In this document: in pieces, positions 1 through 6,717 of the stretch | Position numbering within the stretch: position 1 is the first letter of the stretch | Layout of the letters: the number at the start of each line of letters is the position of its first letter | From: Bacillota bacterium | GTDB lineage: Bacteria > Bacillota > Clostridia > Acetivibrionales > JAEXSP01 | NCBI GenBank assembly: GCA_023453795.1 | Contig: JAEXSP010000045.1 | Coordinates: 62,001 to 126,000 of the forward strand | DNA length: 64,000 nucleotides | Direction of reading: 5' to 3' | Position numbers and translations under genes: made by a program | Notes under the pieces: generated by a model | The model's input: the letters and a program-made list of their open reading frames with translations, nothing else | Told to the model about the DNA's origin: nothing | Database searches by the model: none

Positions 1-2
1 AT

Positions 3-1280
3 ACATTTTTCTTAAGCATGGTTTCAGATAATGCTGCCTCATCAGTAGGAGCAACCCTGGCAGTTATCAGTGTCTGTATGTTCTTGTTTGAAGCCCTGGC
101 ACAGGGGGGAGGAAGCGTAGTAGCACAGTTTCTTGGTGCCAAGAGGGAGAATGACGCTGCAGCGGCATTTTCAGCATCACTTTTTCTAAACCTGGTAGCA
201 GGCTTTTTTATAAGTGCCTTTTTTGTTTTATTTCATAGGAATATTGCGGGCTGGCTTGGATTTTCTTCCGAATCACTTGAATATGCTTCGGTTTACATGG
301 GCATAATCGGTTCTACAATAATTATACAAGCAGTTAAGTTTTTTTATTCAAGTGTAATTTCTTCGATAGGTAAGACCTATTGGAATACGATAATTACCGT
401 TATAGCGAATATAATTAATATATTAATCAACTATTTCTTTATAACGGGAGCTTTTGGAATACCTAAGCCGGGCGTAAAGGGAGTTGCTTACGCGACAGTA
501 ATATCATACGTTGCTGCAGTAATAATCGCCATACTTGTTGTTCACGTAAGGCTTAAAATACGCTTTGCATTCAAACGGTTTTTAGTTGGCTTCAAGAGGT
601 ACAGCTGTTCGATTTTAAGAATAGCGGTGCCGTCAGCGCTTGAACCGGTTTCATATCATTTATCCCAGATGATAATTGCAATTATGATAATAAAATTAGG
701 AGACATAGCACTAGGGGCCAGAGCTTATGCCTTCAATCTTTCTTATATAAATTATGTGTGGTATTATGCAATAGCTATTGGTACTCAGATTTTAGTAGCT
801 CATCTGGTTGGAGCGAAGCTGTTTGACAGAGTAAACAAATTACTGTTAAGAAGTTTGATACAAGGAGCTGGGGGCAGCTTGATTATTACAGGCCTGATTT
901 TCATTTTCTCACGGTTTTTGTTGTCGCTGTATACTGCTAACGAAGAGATTTTAAAACTTGGGACGACCATTCTTGGCTTGGGTATAGCATTTGGTGTCTT
1001 AAGTACTGTTAACACGATAATAACCATGGCATTACGTGCTGCCGGAGATGCAAAGTATACCTCCTTCATGGGGATAATAGTTATGTGGGTTATAGGTATA
1101 CCGCTTTGCTACTACCTGGGCATTTATCTTAATATGGGAATGGTCGGAGTTTTATTGGGAATGATTATCGATGAACTCATCAGAGGTGTTCTCAATTACA
1201 GAAGATGGCTGCAAAGAAAATGGGAGCATACCGGAGTTGTTGTTGAAAATGAGCCTGAAAATACTCTTCAGGCTGAATAA
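3..1280 (+). CDS. MATE family multidrug/metabolite exporter, 5' end cut by window edge
   Basis: Inner-membrane antiporter of the MATE (multi antimicrobial extrusion) family, which exports organic cations or metabolites using Na+ or H+ gradients. The frame is open to the window edge, and the residues before the first ATG (position 18) read like the inside of a MATE first repeat, so the true start lies upstream. About 425 residues are visible, with roughly ten hydrophobic segments in two similar halves (residues ~1-200 and ~210-410) and a charged tail rich in Glu. MATE proteins are usually near 450 residues, so only a short N-terminal piece is missing. Substrate cannot be told from sequence. 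No clear terminator follows; an IS relic lies downstream. Confidence 0.9.
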   Translation, partial: TFFLSMVSDNAASSVGATLAVISVCMFLFEALAQGGGSVVAQFLGAKRENDAAAAFSASLFLNLVAGFFISAFFVLFHRNIAGWLGFSSESLEYASVYMGIIGSTIIIQAVKFFYSSVISSIGKTYWNTIITVIANIINILINYFFITGAFGIPKPGVKGVAYATVISYVAAVIIAILVVHVRLKIRFAFKRFLVGFKRYSCSILRIAVPSALEPVSYHLSQMIIAIMIIKLGDIALGARAYAFNLSYINYVWYYAIAIGTQILVAHLVGAKLFDRVNKLLLRSLIQGAGGSLIITGLIFIFSRFLLSLYTANEEILKLGTTILGLGIAFGVLSTVNTIITMALRAAGDAKYTSFMGIIVMWVIGIPLCYYLGIYLNMGMVGVLLGMIIDELIRGVLNYRRWLQRKWEHTGVVVENEPENTLQAE

Positions 1281-1403
1281 TCGGAAAGGTCCGTGTTGTT
1301 GAAGCTTATTATGGAGAAAAATATGTGGGTGACAAGAAGAAGATTTTGTGAATAGTATCAGCTATATGGTAATTTATTGTACGTAAGAAAGGGACATTGC
1401 TGA

Positions 1404-1605
1404 TGAACTGAACCCATAAAGTTAGACAATATTTTATTAAGTAACTCTTAAGGACTGGATCCTGTATTGCACAGGGCTCAGTCCTTTAAGTTTACACTTA
1501 ATGCGCTTATTTTTATAATACTCTATATACTTTAATAAAATGTTTCACTGACTCGAACTTTTGAAGGTAGAGTAATTCTGATTTCAGTAATCCCAATCAT
1601 TTTTC
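1404..1605 (-). mobile_element. Relic of an IS3-family (IS150 group) insertion sequence, transposase 3' end plus terminal inverted repeat
   Basis: On the minus strand the stretch encodes the C-terminal end of an IS150-type OrfB transposase. One frame reads KSELLYLQKFESVKHFIK, then a one-base frameshift leads to KYIEYYKNKRIKCKLKGLSP and on to a stop at 1437-1439. Directly beyond the stop lies the typical IS end at 1404-1428 (starts TGAACTGAACCC, ends AGTTAGACA). The rest of the transposase and the other end are missing, so the element is dead. It marks past transposition between the MATE gene and the small secreted protein. Confidence 0.8.
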
Positions 1606-1660
1606 AAGTTATCTTATTCTTTGACAGTGTTTATTTACCTGTGATGCCTCCTGAGGGCAT
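1603..1660 (+). repeat. Dispersed degenerate repeat, copy 1 (copy 2 near 4870), with GC-rich hairpin and T run
   Basis: About 45 bases around 1603-1647 match 4870-4916 with roughly 80-85% identity; both contain CAAGTT, TTGACAG and CCTGTG blocks in the same spacing. Differences fall mostly at third codon positions of a shared frame (QVxLFxDxVYLPVxP), which hints at a decayed coding segment. Here the copy runs into an imperfect hairpin (TGCCTCCTGAGGGCA, 1645-1659) followed by eight T, a possible terminator. Confidence 0.45.
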
Positions 1661-1701
1661 TTTTTTTACTGAACAACTATCAAAATATGGAAATATTTGT
1701 G

Positions 1702-1729
1702 TTGATTTTTTGCAAAATAAAGGTATAAT
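1702..1729 (+). promoter_or_regulatory. Sigma-A type promoter for the small secreted protein gene
   Basis: A TTGATT hexamer (1702-1707) and a perfect TATAAT (1724-1729) are separated by 16 bases, about 75 bases ahead of the GTG start at 1807. This is a good vegetative promoter by eye; no operator was recognised. Confidence 0.6.
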
Positions 1730-1806
1730 TGTAATGTGATCACAAATTGTACAATTTTGAGGTGCTATTATTGTAGAATTTAAAACTAAAAAATGAGGTG
1801 AATTTT

Positions 1807-2445
1807 GTGAAAACTAAGAGAATTTTAGTGCTTTTAGTAGCTGTTTTTGTTATCCTTTCTAGTTCCTTTGTTGTTCAAGCAACCACTCAAAATATTAATT
1901 TAGCTATATCCGTTAACGGTGTGGTATCATGGACTCCACTTTCATCAAATGATTCGACTCAATTTACAATTAGTCGTGTAAGTACAAATTCAATAGTAAG
2001 TGGTGGAAGTAATGCTTCTGGTACCAGCACAATTACACTTAACAGTTCCTATTTGGGAGGAATTTCAGGTGAGTATACATTCCAGCTAAATGAATTGAAT
2101 TCTTTTGGTTCTGTAGTGGCTACACAGACAATTGCTTTTTATTATAATGGCTCTACTTTTACACAAAATTTAAATACTTTAATGAATTCTAGCGGTATTG
2201 TAAGTTGGAATTCAATATCAAGTGCTAATACCTATTCATTTACAATAGTGCGAGTGAGTGATAATTACTTACTTGCTGGTGGTAGTCTAGGGAATTCTAT
2301 GCTGACTACTGATATGAAAATTTTTGTTAGGAATCCTGGATATTATACTTTTACTCTACAAGCAATAGATAATAATGGGACGACTGCTGCTCAACAGACA
2401 ATAACATTCTATTGTTACGGATCAACATTTACTCAAGTAAATTAA
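1807..2445 (+). CDS. Secreted two-repeat beta-sandwich-like protein, function unknown
   Basis: A 212-residue exported protein of unknown function. It has a classic signal peptide (KTKR, a hydrophobic stretch, cleavage after VQA) and then two repeats of about 90 residues. Both repeats contain VSW near the start, a TISR/TIVR block, GGS, a YTFxL strand and a closing TITFY/TIAFY...GSTFTQ motif. This pattern resembles fibronectin-III or Ig-like beta-sandwich modules of cell-surface proteins, but no named family was recognised. The start chosen is GTG at 1807 because GAGGTG (1795-1800) sits six bases ahead; an upstream GTG at 1798 overlaps that site. It is Ser/Thr/Asn-rich and free of Cys except one near the C-terminus. 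It stands alone behind its own promoter and is followed by a terminator at 2527. Confidence 0.75.
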   Translation: MKTKRILVLLVAVFVILSSSFVVQATTQNINLAISVNGVVSWTPLSSNDSTQFTISRVSTNSIVSGGSNASGTSTITLNSSYLGGISGEYTFQLNELNSFGSVVATQTIAFYYNGSTFTQNLNTLMNSSGIVSWNSISSANTYSFTIVRVSDNYLLAGGSLGNSMLTTDMKIFVRNPGYYTFTLQAIDNNGTTAAQQTITFYCYGSTFTQVN

Positions 2446-2526
2446 TTGTGTTTTATGGAATGGCGATAATTTCTTATATTTGTTGTTATCTTGAAAGGTA
2501 CGGTTCGCCTCCACCAAAATGTAAAA

Positions 2527-2558
2527 GGCTCGTGCAAAAGCGCGCGAGTCTTTCTTTT
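2527..2558 (+). terminator. Rho-independent terminator downstream of the secreted protein; preceded by a tmRNA-end-like CCA motif
   Basis: A stem of GGCTCG-TGC (2527-2535) with GCG-CGCGAGTC (2540-2550) closes an AAAA loop and is followed by TTTCTTTT. Ten bases upstream, at 2506-2516, is CGCCTCCACCA, the usual 3' end of bacterial tmRNA; no matching tmRNA body was found. Confidence 0.7.
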
Positions 2559-2641
2559 ATGCTTAAATATTGCATTAGAATACGATGAAGGAATAATTTC
2601 TTTGCTGAAGATCTAGAGCAAGCATTTTGGTAAATAAATAG

Positions 2642-3688
2642 TTATTCACCAGTCAATTCTTTAATTTCAACAGTTGCTCCTAATTTTTCAAGCTTTGATT
2701 TAATTAACTCTGCTTCTTCCTTGGAAATATTCTCTTTGATTATAGTAGGTACATTGTCTACCAAAGCTTTTGCTTCTGCCAGTCCTAATTTACAAATTGA
2801 GCGAATTTCTTTTATTACTTGGATTTTTTGAACACCACTGGACTTCAACGTTACAACAGTATTTCCTCCCTTAGGCTGTTCGTTACTGTTTGCATCTGTT
2901 TTTCGAACAGGGTCTATATCTACATCTACTCCGGTTACTTCTCCTGATGCAATGACTACGCCATCCCGACGGACTTCAAAGGGCGTACCTTCCTTCATTA
3001 GAAGCTTTGATAACAACTTTGCTTTGACTGTTAAAAAGCCATTAGCATCTTTGTTTTTGTCATCAAAATAGATTGTACTATTGGAATCTGTAGTATAAAA
3101 GTAACATAGTGCCTGCATGTTTCCACTCTTATGTAAATTGTCAGTCTGACCTTCCATGAACTTCAACTTGGCTGAAAAAGTATTATGCGATGAGAAGCTG
3201 CCTTTTGCCGCCAGAAACTGGCCTTTTCCCACTTCACCTCGTTCTAAACCGCTTAAAAGTATACCTGCTGAGTCACCAGTATTTGCTGTATCTACCAGTT
3301 TCCTGAGGATTTCAATTGTACCAACTTTTACAGTTCTTGAATTGTCTGCAAGACCTACAAGCTCTACCTCTGCATTTGCTGATACAAAGCCGGAAAGAAT
3401 TTTTCCATACGCTACTATTCCTCTGCCGGTAATTGTGAATGTGTCTTCGATCTGCATTAAAAAATCTTCACTAACAGCAGTATTATGGTTTGCTTTCACT
3501 GCATCCGCGTGAGAACCTTCAATATCAGTTTGCTCTGATATTGCGTTTTCTTTCGTGCTCTCATTTTCATCTAAACTTGTATTTAATTGGACTTTCGGGT
3601 TTTTTTCAGGTTCATTCTTTTCCTTACAGCCTACAAATGATAGTGTTAATGTTACCATAATTATTGTGATTAATATTTTTCTTTTCAT
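2642..3688 (-). CDS. Lipoprotein with EF-Tu domain II/III-like barrels and an L7/L12 C-terminal domain
   Basis: A 348-residue membrane-anchored lipoprotein of unknown role. A lipobox ends at Cys21 (SFVGC) and is followed by an acidic linker (~22-72). Residues ~75-168 align with EF-Tu domain II (FLMQIEDTF, ITGRGIV, VELVGL, RKLVD, GDSAGILLSGL, RGQ-like KGQ, AAKGS). Residues ~172-260 align with EF-Tu domain III, ending FEVRRDGVVIASGEVTGV. Residues ~278-346 match the ribosomal L7/L12 C-terminal domain (KIQVIKEIR, LGLAEAKALVDNVP, AELIKSKLEKLGA). There is no GTPase domain. All three modules are normally cytoplasmic translation parts, so a lipid-anchored, presumably extracytoplasmic combination is striking. 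A GGAAAGGA site precedes the ATG. It is a single gene, divergent from the DUF1287 gene. Confidence 0.85.
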   Translation of the reverse strand: MKRKILITIIMVTLTLSFVGCKEKNEPEKNPKVQLNTSLDENESTKENAISEQTDIEGSHADAVKANHNTAVSEDFLMQIEDTFTITGRGIVAYGKILSGFVSANAEVELVGLADNSRTVKVGTIEILRKLVDTANTGDSAGILLSGLERGEVGKGQFLAAKGSFSSHNTFSAKLKFMEGQTDNLHKSGNMQALCYFYTTDSNSTIYFDDKNKDANGFLTVKAKLLSKLLMKEGTPFEVRRDGVVIASGEVTGVDVDIDPVRKTDANSNEQPKGGNTVVTLKSSGVQKIQVIKEIRSICKLGLAEAKALVDNVPTIIKENISKEEAELIKSKLEKLGATVEIKELTGE

Positions 3689-3900
3689 AGCATATCCTTT
3701 CCGTTTTTATTGTATAAGAGATATTTACATGGAAAATCGTACCAATTTAGTACATTACATAGAAACATATTGCTAAAATCATTAAACCATAGATTTAAAT
3801 GGTATTCAACATTATGGGTGGAAAATTATACAAATAATGTCGACAGAGTCAAGCGACTTTCTGCGATCTGATATCAGCCTGACGCATATATAATAAGTCT

Positions 3901-3938
3901 AAAACTGTAGGCTTTACATTGTGAACTGCAGTTTTTTT
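3901..3938 (+). terminator. Hairpin with T run between the lipoprotein and DUF1287 genes
   Basis: AAAACTG (3901-3907) pairs with CAGTTTT (3929-3935) across a 21-base loop and runs into seven T. It lies about 100 bases ahead of the DUF1287 gene with no gene upstream on the same strand, so it may be a leader attenuator or a relic. The rest of 3689-4034 shows no gene. Confidence 0.4.
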
Positions 3939-4034
3939 ATGATATTATTATATTAACATTCAGTGTTGTAAATTTTAACCATGGTGCTGAACCTTTTAAT
4001 GATTAATATTAAGAACTTCAAGAGTGAGGATGTA

Positions 4035-4763
4035 ATGAAAAAGGGCTTATCCTTCCGTAAGAAAAATAGAATGAAAGCAATGAAAAAAGTGCTTATACTA
4101 GTTTTTACATTGGCGGTCATAGCAGCTGCAGCCCTGTCTTTATATAATTATTATTTTTTTCAAGATCCTTTCTATTACCTCAAACCGGGAATCACAGTTG
4201 AAAAGCTTGCCGTAAAGTCTGATAAGGACGGGGATGGCCTAAATGATTCCGACGACATCCTTCAGGGGGCAAGAAAAGAAATTCAAAACAAGACCAAATA
4301 CCATAGTGCATATTATAAGGGCGGATATCCGCCGTCTGATGAGGGAGTTTGTGCGGATGTTATCTGGAGAGCAATGAAAAACGCGGGATATGATTTAAAG
4401 GCTGCCATGGATAAGGATATAGCCAAAAACCCTGGTGAATATTACCTTGGATCCGGAAAGCCGGATCCAAATATAGATTTCAGACGTGTAAAGGATCAGT
4501 TGGTTTTTTTTCAGAAGTATGCCATAAACCTGACGACAAAAGTAGTGCCTTATGACAAAGAAAATCTTTCGCAATGGCAAAGGGGGGACTTTGTTGTATT
4601 GAAGAACCCTGACCATATTGTTGTTATATCTGATAAGAGAAGAAAGGACGGTGTCCCATTTATTATTCATAACGCAGATACTGTCCCTGTAGAAAAGGAT
4701 AGGTTGATGCGTTGGTATACGCAAAATAGGATCGTAGGGCATTTCCGGGCCATTTTAAAATGA
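4035..4763 (+). CDS. Membrane-anchored DUF1287 protein (NlpC/P60-like fold)
   Basis: A 242-residue protein with a basic N-terminus and one membrane anchor (KVLILVFTLAVIAAAALSLY, residues ~17-36), so the main domain is outside the cell. The domain is DUF1287, a family related to papain-like NlpC/P60 amidases. Visible motifs are GYPP near residue 97, GVCADVIWRA with the conserved Cys, DPNIDFRRV, GDFVVL, DHIVVIS with a conserved His, and the end IIHN...RIVGHF. Function is inferred as a cell-wall or peptide hydrolase; no member is named here. The start is ATG at 4035, preceded by GTGAGGA; an ATG at 3981 would add residues without a ribosome site. Fragments of its 3' end recur at 11156-11262 and 12342-12395. 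Confidence 0.75.
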   Translation: MKKGLSFRKKNRMKAMKKVLILVFTLAVIAAAALSLYNYYFFQDPFYYLKPGITVEKLAVKSDKDGDGLNDSDDILQGARKEIQNKTKYHSAYYKGGYPPSDEGVCADVIWRAMKNAGYDLKAAMDKDIAKNPGEYYLGSGKPDPNIDFRRVKDQLVFFQKYAINLTTKVVPYDKENLSQWQRGDFVVLKNPDHIVVISDKRRKDGVPFIIHNADTVPVEKDRLMRWYTQNRIVGHFRAILK

Positions 4764-4869
4764 TTTAATTAATTTCAAGATCAATTCTTTGGGAATTTAA
4801 TGTGGAACTGTTAACATCAACTTAAAGAGTTACAGTTTGTTTTAGAAACCAGGTGTTAATTACATTTAG

Positions 4870-4916
4870 TTTACAAGTTGTCTTGTTCCTTGACAGGGTA
4901 TATTTGCCTGTGGTAC
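4870..4916 (+). repeat. Dispersed degenerate repeat, copy 2 (copy 1 at 1603)
   Basis: Matches 1603-1647 in the order CAAGTT, CTTG, CCTTGACAG, ATTTGCCTGTG. A frame LQVVLFLDRVYLPVVPYSHF stays open up to a TAA at 4940-4942, consistent with a decayed coding tail shared by both copies. Confidence 0.4.
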
Positions 4917-4969
4917 CATATAGTCACTTTAGGCGATAAATTAATTTGAACTTGAAAGGAGGATTACCA

Positions 4970-5086
4970 ATGAACAAAATCGGATTTGATATAATTGTAA
5001 AGATACGTATCAGCTATGAAGCGGGAATCATATTGAATGAAAGAAATGCCCGACATTGGCTTAATCCTCATTTGCAAAAGAAATGA
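4970..5086 (+). CDS. Possible 38-residue small protein
   Basis: A short frame opens with ATG at 4970 behind a strong AAAGGAGG (4955-4962) at seven-base spacing and ends at TGA 5084-5086. The product is basic (MNKIGFDIIVKIRISYEAG... ending HLQKK) and resembles nothing I recognise. The ribosome site is the only real support. It lies just ahead of the terminator hairpin at 5139 that precedes the RNA repair operon, so it could be a leader peptide or a gene remnant. Confidence 0.35.
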   Translation: MNKIGFDIIVKIRISYEAGIILNERNARHWLNPHLQKK

Positions 5087-5138
5087 TAAACTTGTATCTA
5101 AATCATAAACAGGGTACATAAGAATTATTTGCAAAATG

Positions 5139-5179
5139 ACCGGTTAAGTCCAATTGAAACAGGATTTAGTCGGTTTTTT
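5139..5179 (+). terminator. Strong terminator/attenuator hairpin directly ahead of the RNA repair operon
   Basis: A 13-base arm (5139-5151, ACCGGTTAAGTCC) pairs with 5162-5174 (GGATTTAGTCGGT), including G-T pairs, and is followed by TTTTTT. The ribosome site of the methyltransferase gene begins only five bases after the T run. With no substantial gene upstream, this is either the end of a small leader transcript or a conditional attenuator. Confidence 0.65.
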
Positions 5180-5199
5180 ATTTGGAGGAGTTTTCAACC

Positions 5200-5892
5200 A
5201 TGGACACGTGTAAACAGTATTATGATACAATCATTGCAGCATTTATCAGAGGAAGTCTAACTTTTAAAAGTCACCAGGAACTTGAAGGGGATATATTCAA
5301 AAAAGCTTTGGATGAACTTGACGAGTTTGAAATAAATGATTTGGTTGTATTAGGGAAGGAAAAAGGACTCAGACTACATAAATTCAAGCGCTCAATGGAA
5401 CTACCACGGGTAAGGAAGGTTCTCGGCATAATAAAAGGTCTGCAGCCATCGAGTCTATTGGATATAGGGAGCGGAAGGGGCAACTTTCTGTGGCCCCTGC
5501 TTGATGCATTTCCTTACCTTGATATAACTGCAACAGATATTGATGAAATGCGTACAAATGGAATAAATGCAGTGCAAAGAGGAGGATTTTGCAACCTTAA
5601 AGCTGAAGTTATTGATGCGACATCGATTAGTTTTGGAAATAACTCATTTGATGTTGTGACAGCTCTTGAAGTGCTAGAACATATTCAAAGTTGGCCGCAG
5701 GCATTAAATGAGGTTGTGCGGGTTGCTTCTAGGTTTGTGATTATTTCGGTTCCCTCAAAAGAGGATGACAACCCGGAACATTTAAACCTAATCAACCAAG
5801 ATATGATTTCAGATAAATTGCATGAAGCAGGTATCCGAAAAGTGAACTTTGAGTATGTTCCAAACCACATGATAGTTATAGCGGAGAAATGA
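5200..5892 (+). CDS. Class I SAM-dependent methyltransferase, first gene of RNA repair operon
   Basis: A 230-residue Rossmann-fold methyltransferase. Motif I is LLDIGSGRGNF (residues ~91-101), followed by an acidic ATDIDE end of beta-2, FDVVTALEVLEHI for motif IV, and VIISVPS with PEHLN later. The ExxEH element (EVLEH) and a downstream His are reminiscent of Hen1 RNA 2'-O-methyltransferases, but this element is also common in other families. By context it may methylate RNA ends handled by the downstream ligase and kinases; that is inference. ATG at 5200 is preferred because GGAGGAG (5184-5190) sits nine bases upstream; a TTG at 5182 overlaps that site. Its stop is three bases from the ligase start at 5895. 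Confidence 0.8.
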   Translation: MDTCKQYYDTIIAAFIRGSLTFKSHQELEGDIFKKALDELDEFEINDLVVLGKEKGLRLHKFKRSMELPRVRKVLGIIKGLQPSSLLDIGSGRGNFLWPLLDAFPYLDITATDIDEMRTNGINAVQRGGFCNLKAEVIDATSISFGNNSFDVVTALEVLEHIQSWPQALNEVVRVASRFVIISVPSKEDDNPEHLNLINQDMISDKLHEAGIRKVNFEYVPNHMIVIAEK

Positions 5893-5894
5893 TT

Positions 5895-6689
5895 ATGAAT
5901 GATAAATTATTAAAATATCCAAGAACACATCATATTGAGGGTTCCAGGTGCCAACCGGGAGATGAGGACCTTGACAGTATTCCTTTTGAGAGGATAAAAA
6001 ACAGGTTTGTAGTAGTTGAGGAAAAGGTTGACGGAGCAAACAGTGGCATAAGCTTCAGTTCAAAAGGTGAACTACTTTTGCAAAGCCGCGGTCATTATCT
6101 TGTTGGAGGGGACAGAGAAAAACATTTCAATCTTTTGAAAACATGGGCAAACGCTCACTCTTCGGGGCTCTGGGATGTGTTGGGGTACAGGTACATAATG
6201 TATGGAGAATGGCTTTATGCAAAACATACAGTCTTTTACGATCTTCTTCCACATTACTTTATGGAATTTGACATATATGACAGGGAAACAGACAGTTTTC
6301 TTGACACCGTGACGAGAAGAACGATGCTTATGGATCACCCATTTGTGAGATCTGTCATGGTTTTGCATGAGGGGAAGTTAAGCAAATATAAAGAACTTGT
6401 TAGCTTTTTAAGGGAGTCAAACTTTATTTCTCCCGAAGCCAAAGAAAGACTAAAGGAAAGCTGTATGAAAAGTAACCTAAATATTGAACAGGTAATGAGG
6501 GAGACAGACAACAGCAACCTGATGGAGGGACTTTATATAAAAGTTGAAGAAGACGGAGTTGTGAAGGAAAGGTACAAATATGTACGTGCGAGTTTTCTAA
6601 CAAGTGTCGTCAATTCAGAAAGTCATTGGCTGGATCGTCCAATTGTACCAAACTTGCTGAAAGATGGTGCGGACCTGTTTAAGATATAG
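5895..6689 (+). CDS. ATP-dependent RNA ligase
   Basis: A 264-residue nucleotidyltransferase of the RNA ligase superfamily that seals 3'-OH and 5'-phosphate RNA ends through a lysyl-AMP intermediate. Motif I is EEKVDGANSG, with the adenylated Lys near residue 44. Motif III-like YGEWLYAKH and IIIa-like MEFDIYD follow around residues 102-132, motif IV is MEGLYIKV near 208, and motif V is KYKYVR-like ERYKYVRASF. There is no large C-terminal domain, so it is a minimal ligase. ATG at 5895 is favoured over ATG 5889 because GGAG (5882-5885) is nine bases away. Downstream HD/kinase fusions and an RlaP-type enzyme support a role in RNA repair. Confidence 0.85.
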   Translation: MNDKLLKYPRTHHIEGSRCQPGDEDLDSIPFERIKNRFVVVEEKVDGANSGISFSSKGELLLQSRGHYLVGGDREKHFNLLKTWANAHSSGLWDVLGYRYIMYGEWLYAKHTVFYDLLPHYFMEFDIYDRETDSFLDTVTRRTMLMDHPFVRSVMVLHEGKLSKYKELVSFLRESNFISPEAKERLKESCMKSNLNIEQVMRETDNSNLMEGLYIKVEEDGVVKERYKYVRASFLTSVVNSESHWLDRPIVPNLLKDGADLFKI

Positions 6690-6717
6690 CTTAAGTGTAT
6701 AGGGGGCCAATTAAAGT

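Noticed and set aside
1281..1370. A decayed gene tail reading GKVRVVEAYYGEKYVGDK after the MATE gene
   Set aside because: The frame is short, has no start, overlaps the MATE stop region and matches no family I know.
2500..2560. A complete tmRNA or tRNA gene ending at 2516
   Set aside because: Only the CCA-type end matches. There is no 5' acceptor partner, no T-arm with proper pairing and no tag frame upstream.
3156..3512. A 118-residue forward gene inside the EF-Tu/L12 lipoprotein
   Set aside because: It is an antisense shadow of the well-supported lipoprotein, lacking a ribosome site and recognisable motifs.
5200..5892. Calling the methyltransferase Hen1
   Set aside because: The EVLEH element is shared by many unrelated methyltransferases, and the full Hen1 metal-site pattern could not be confirmed by eye.
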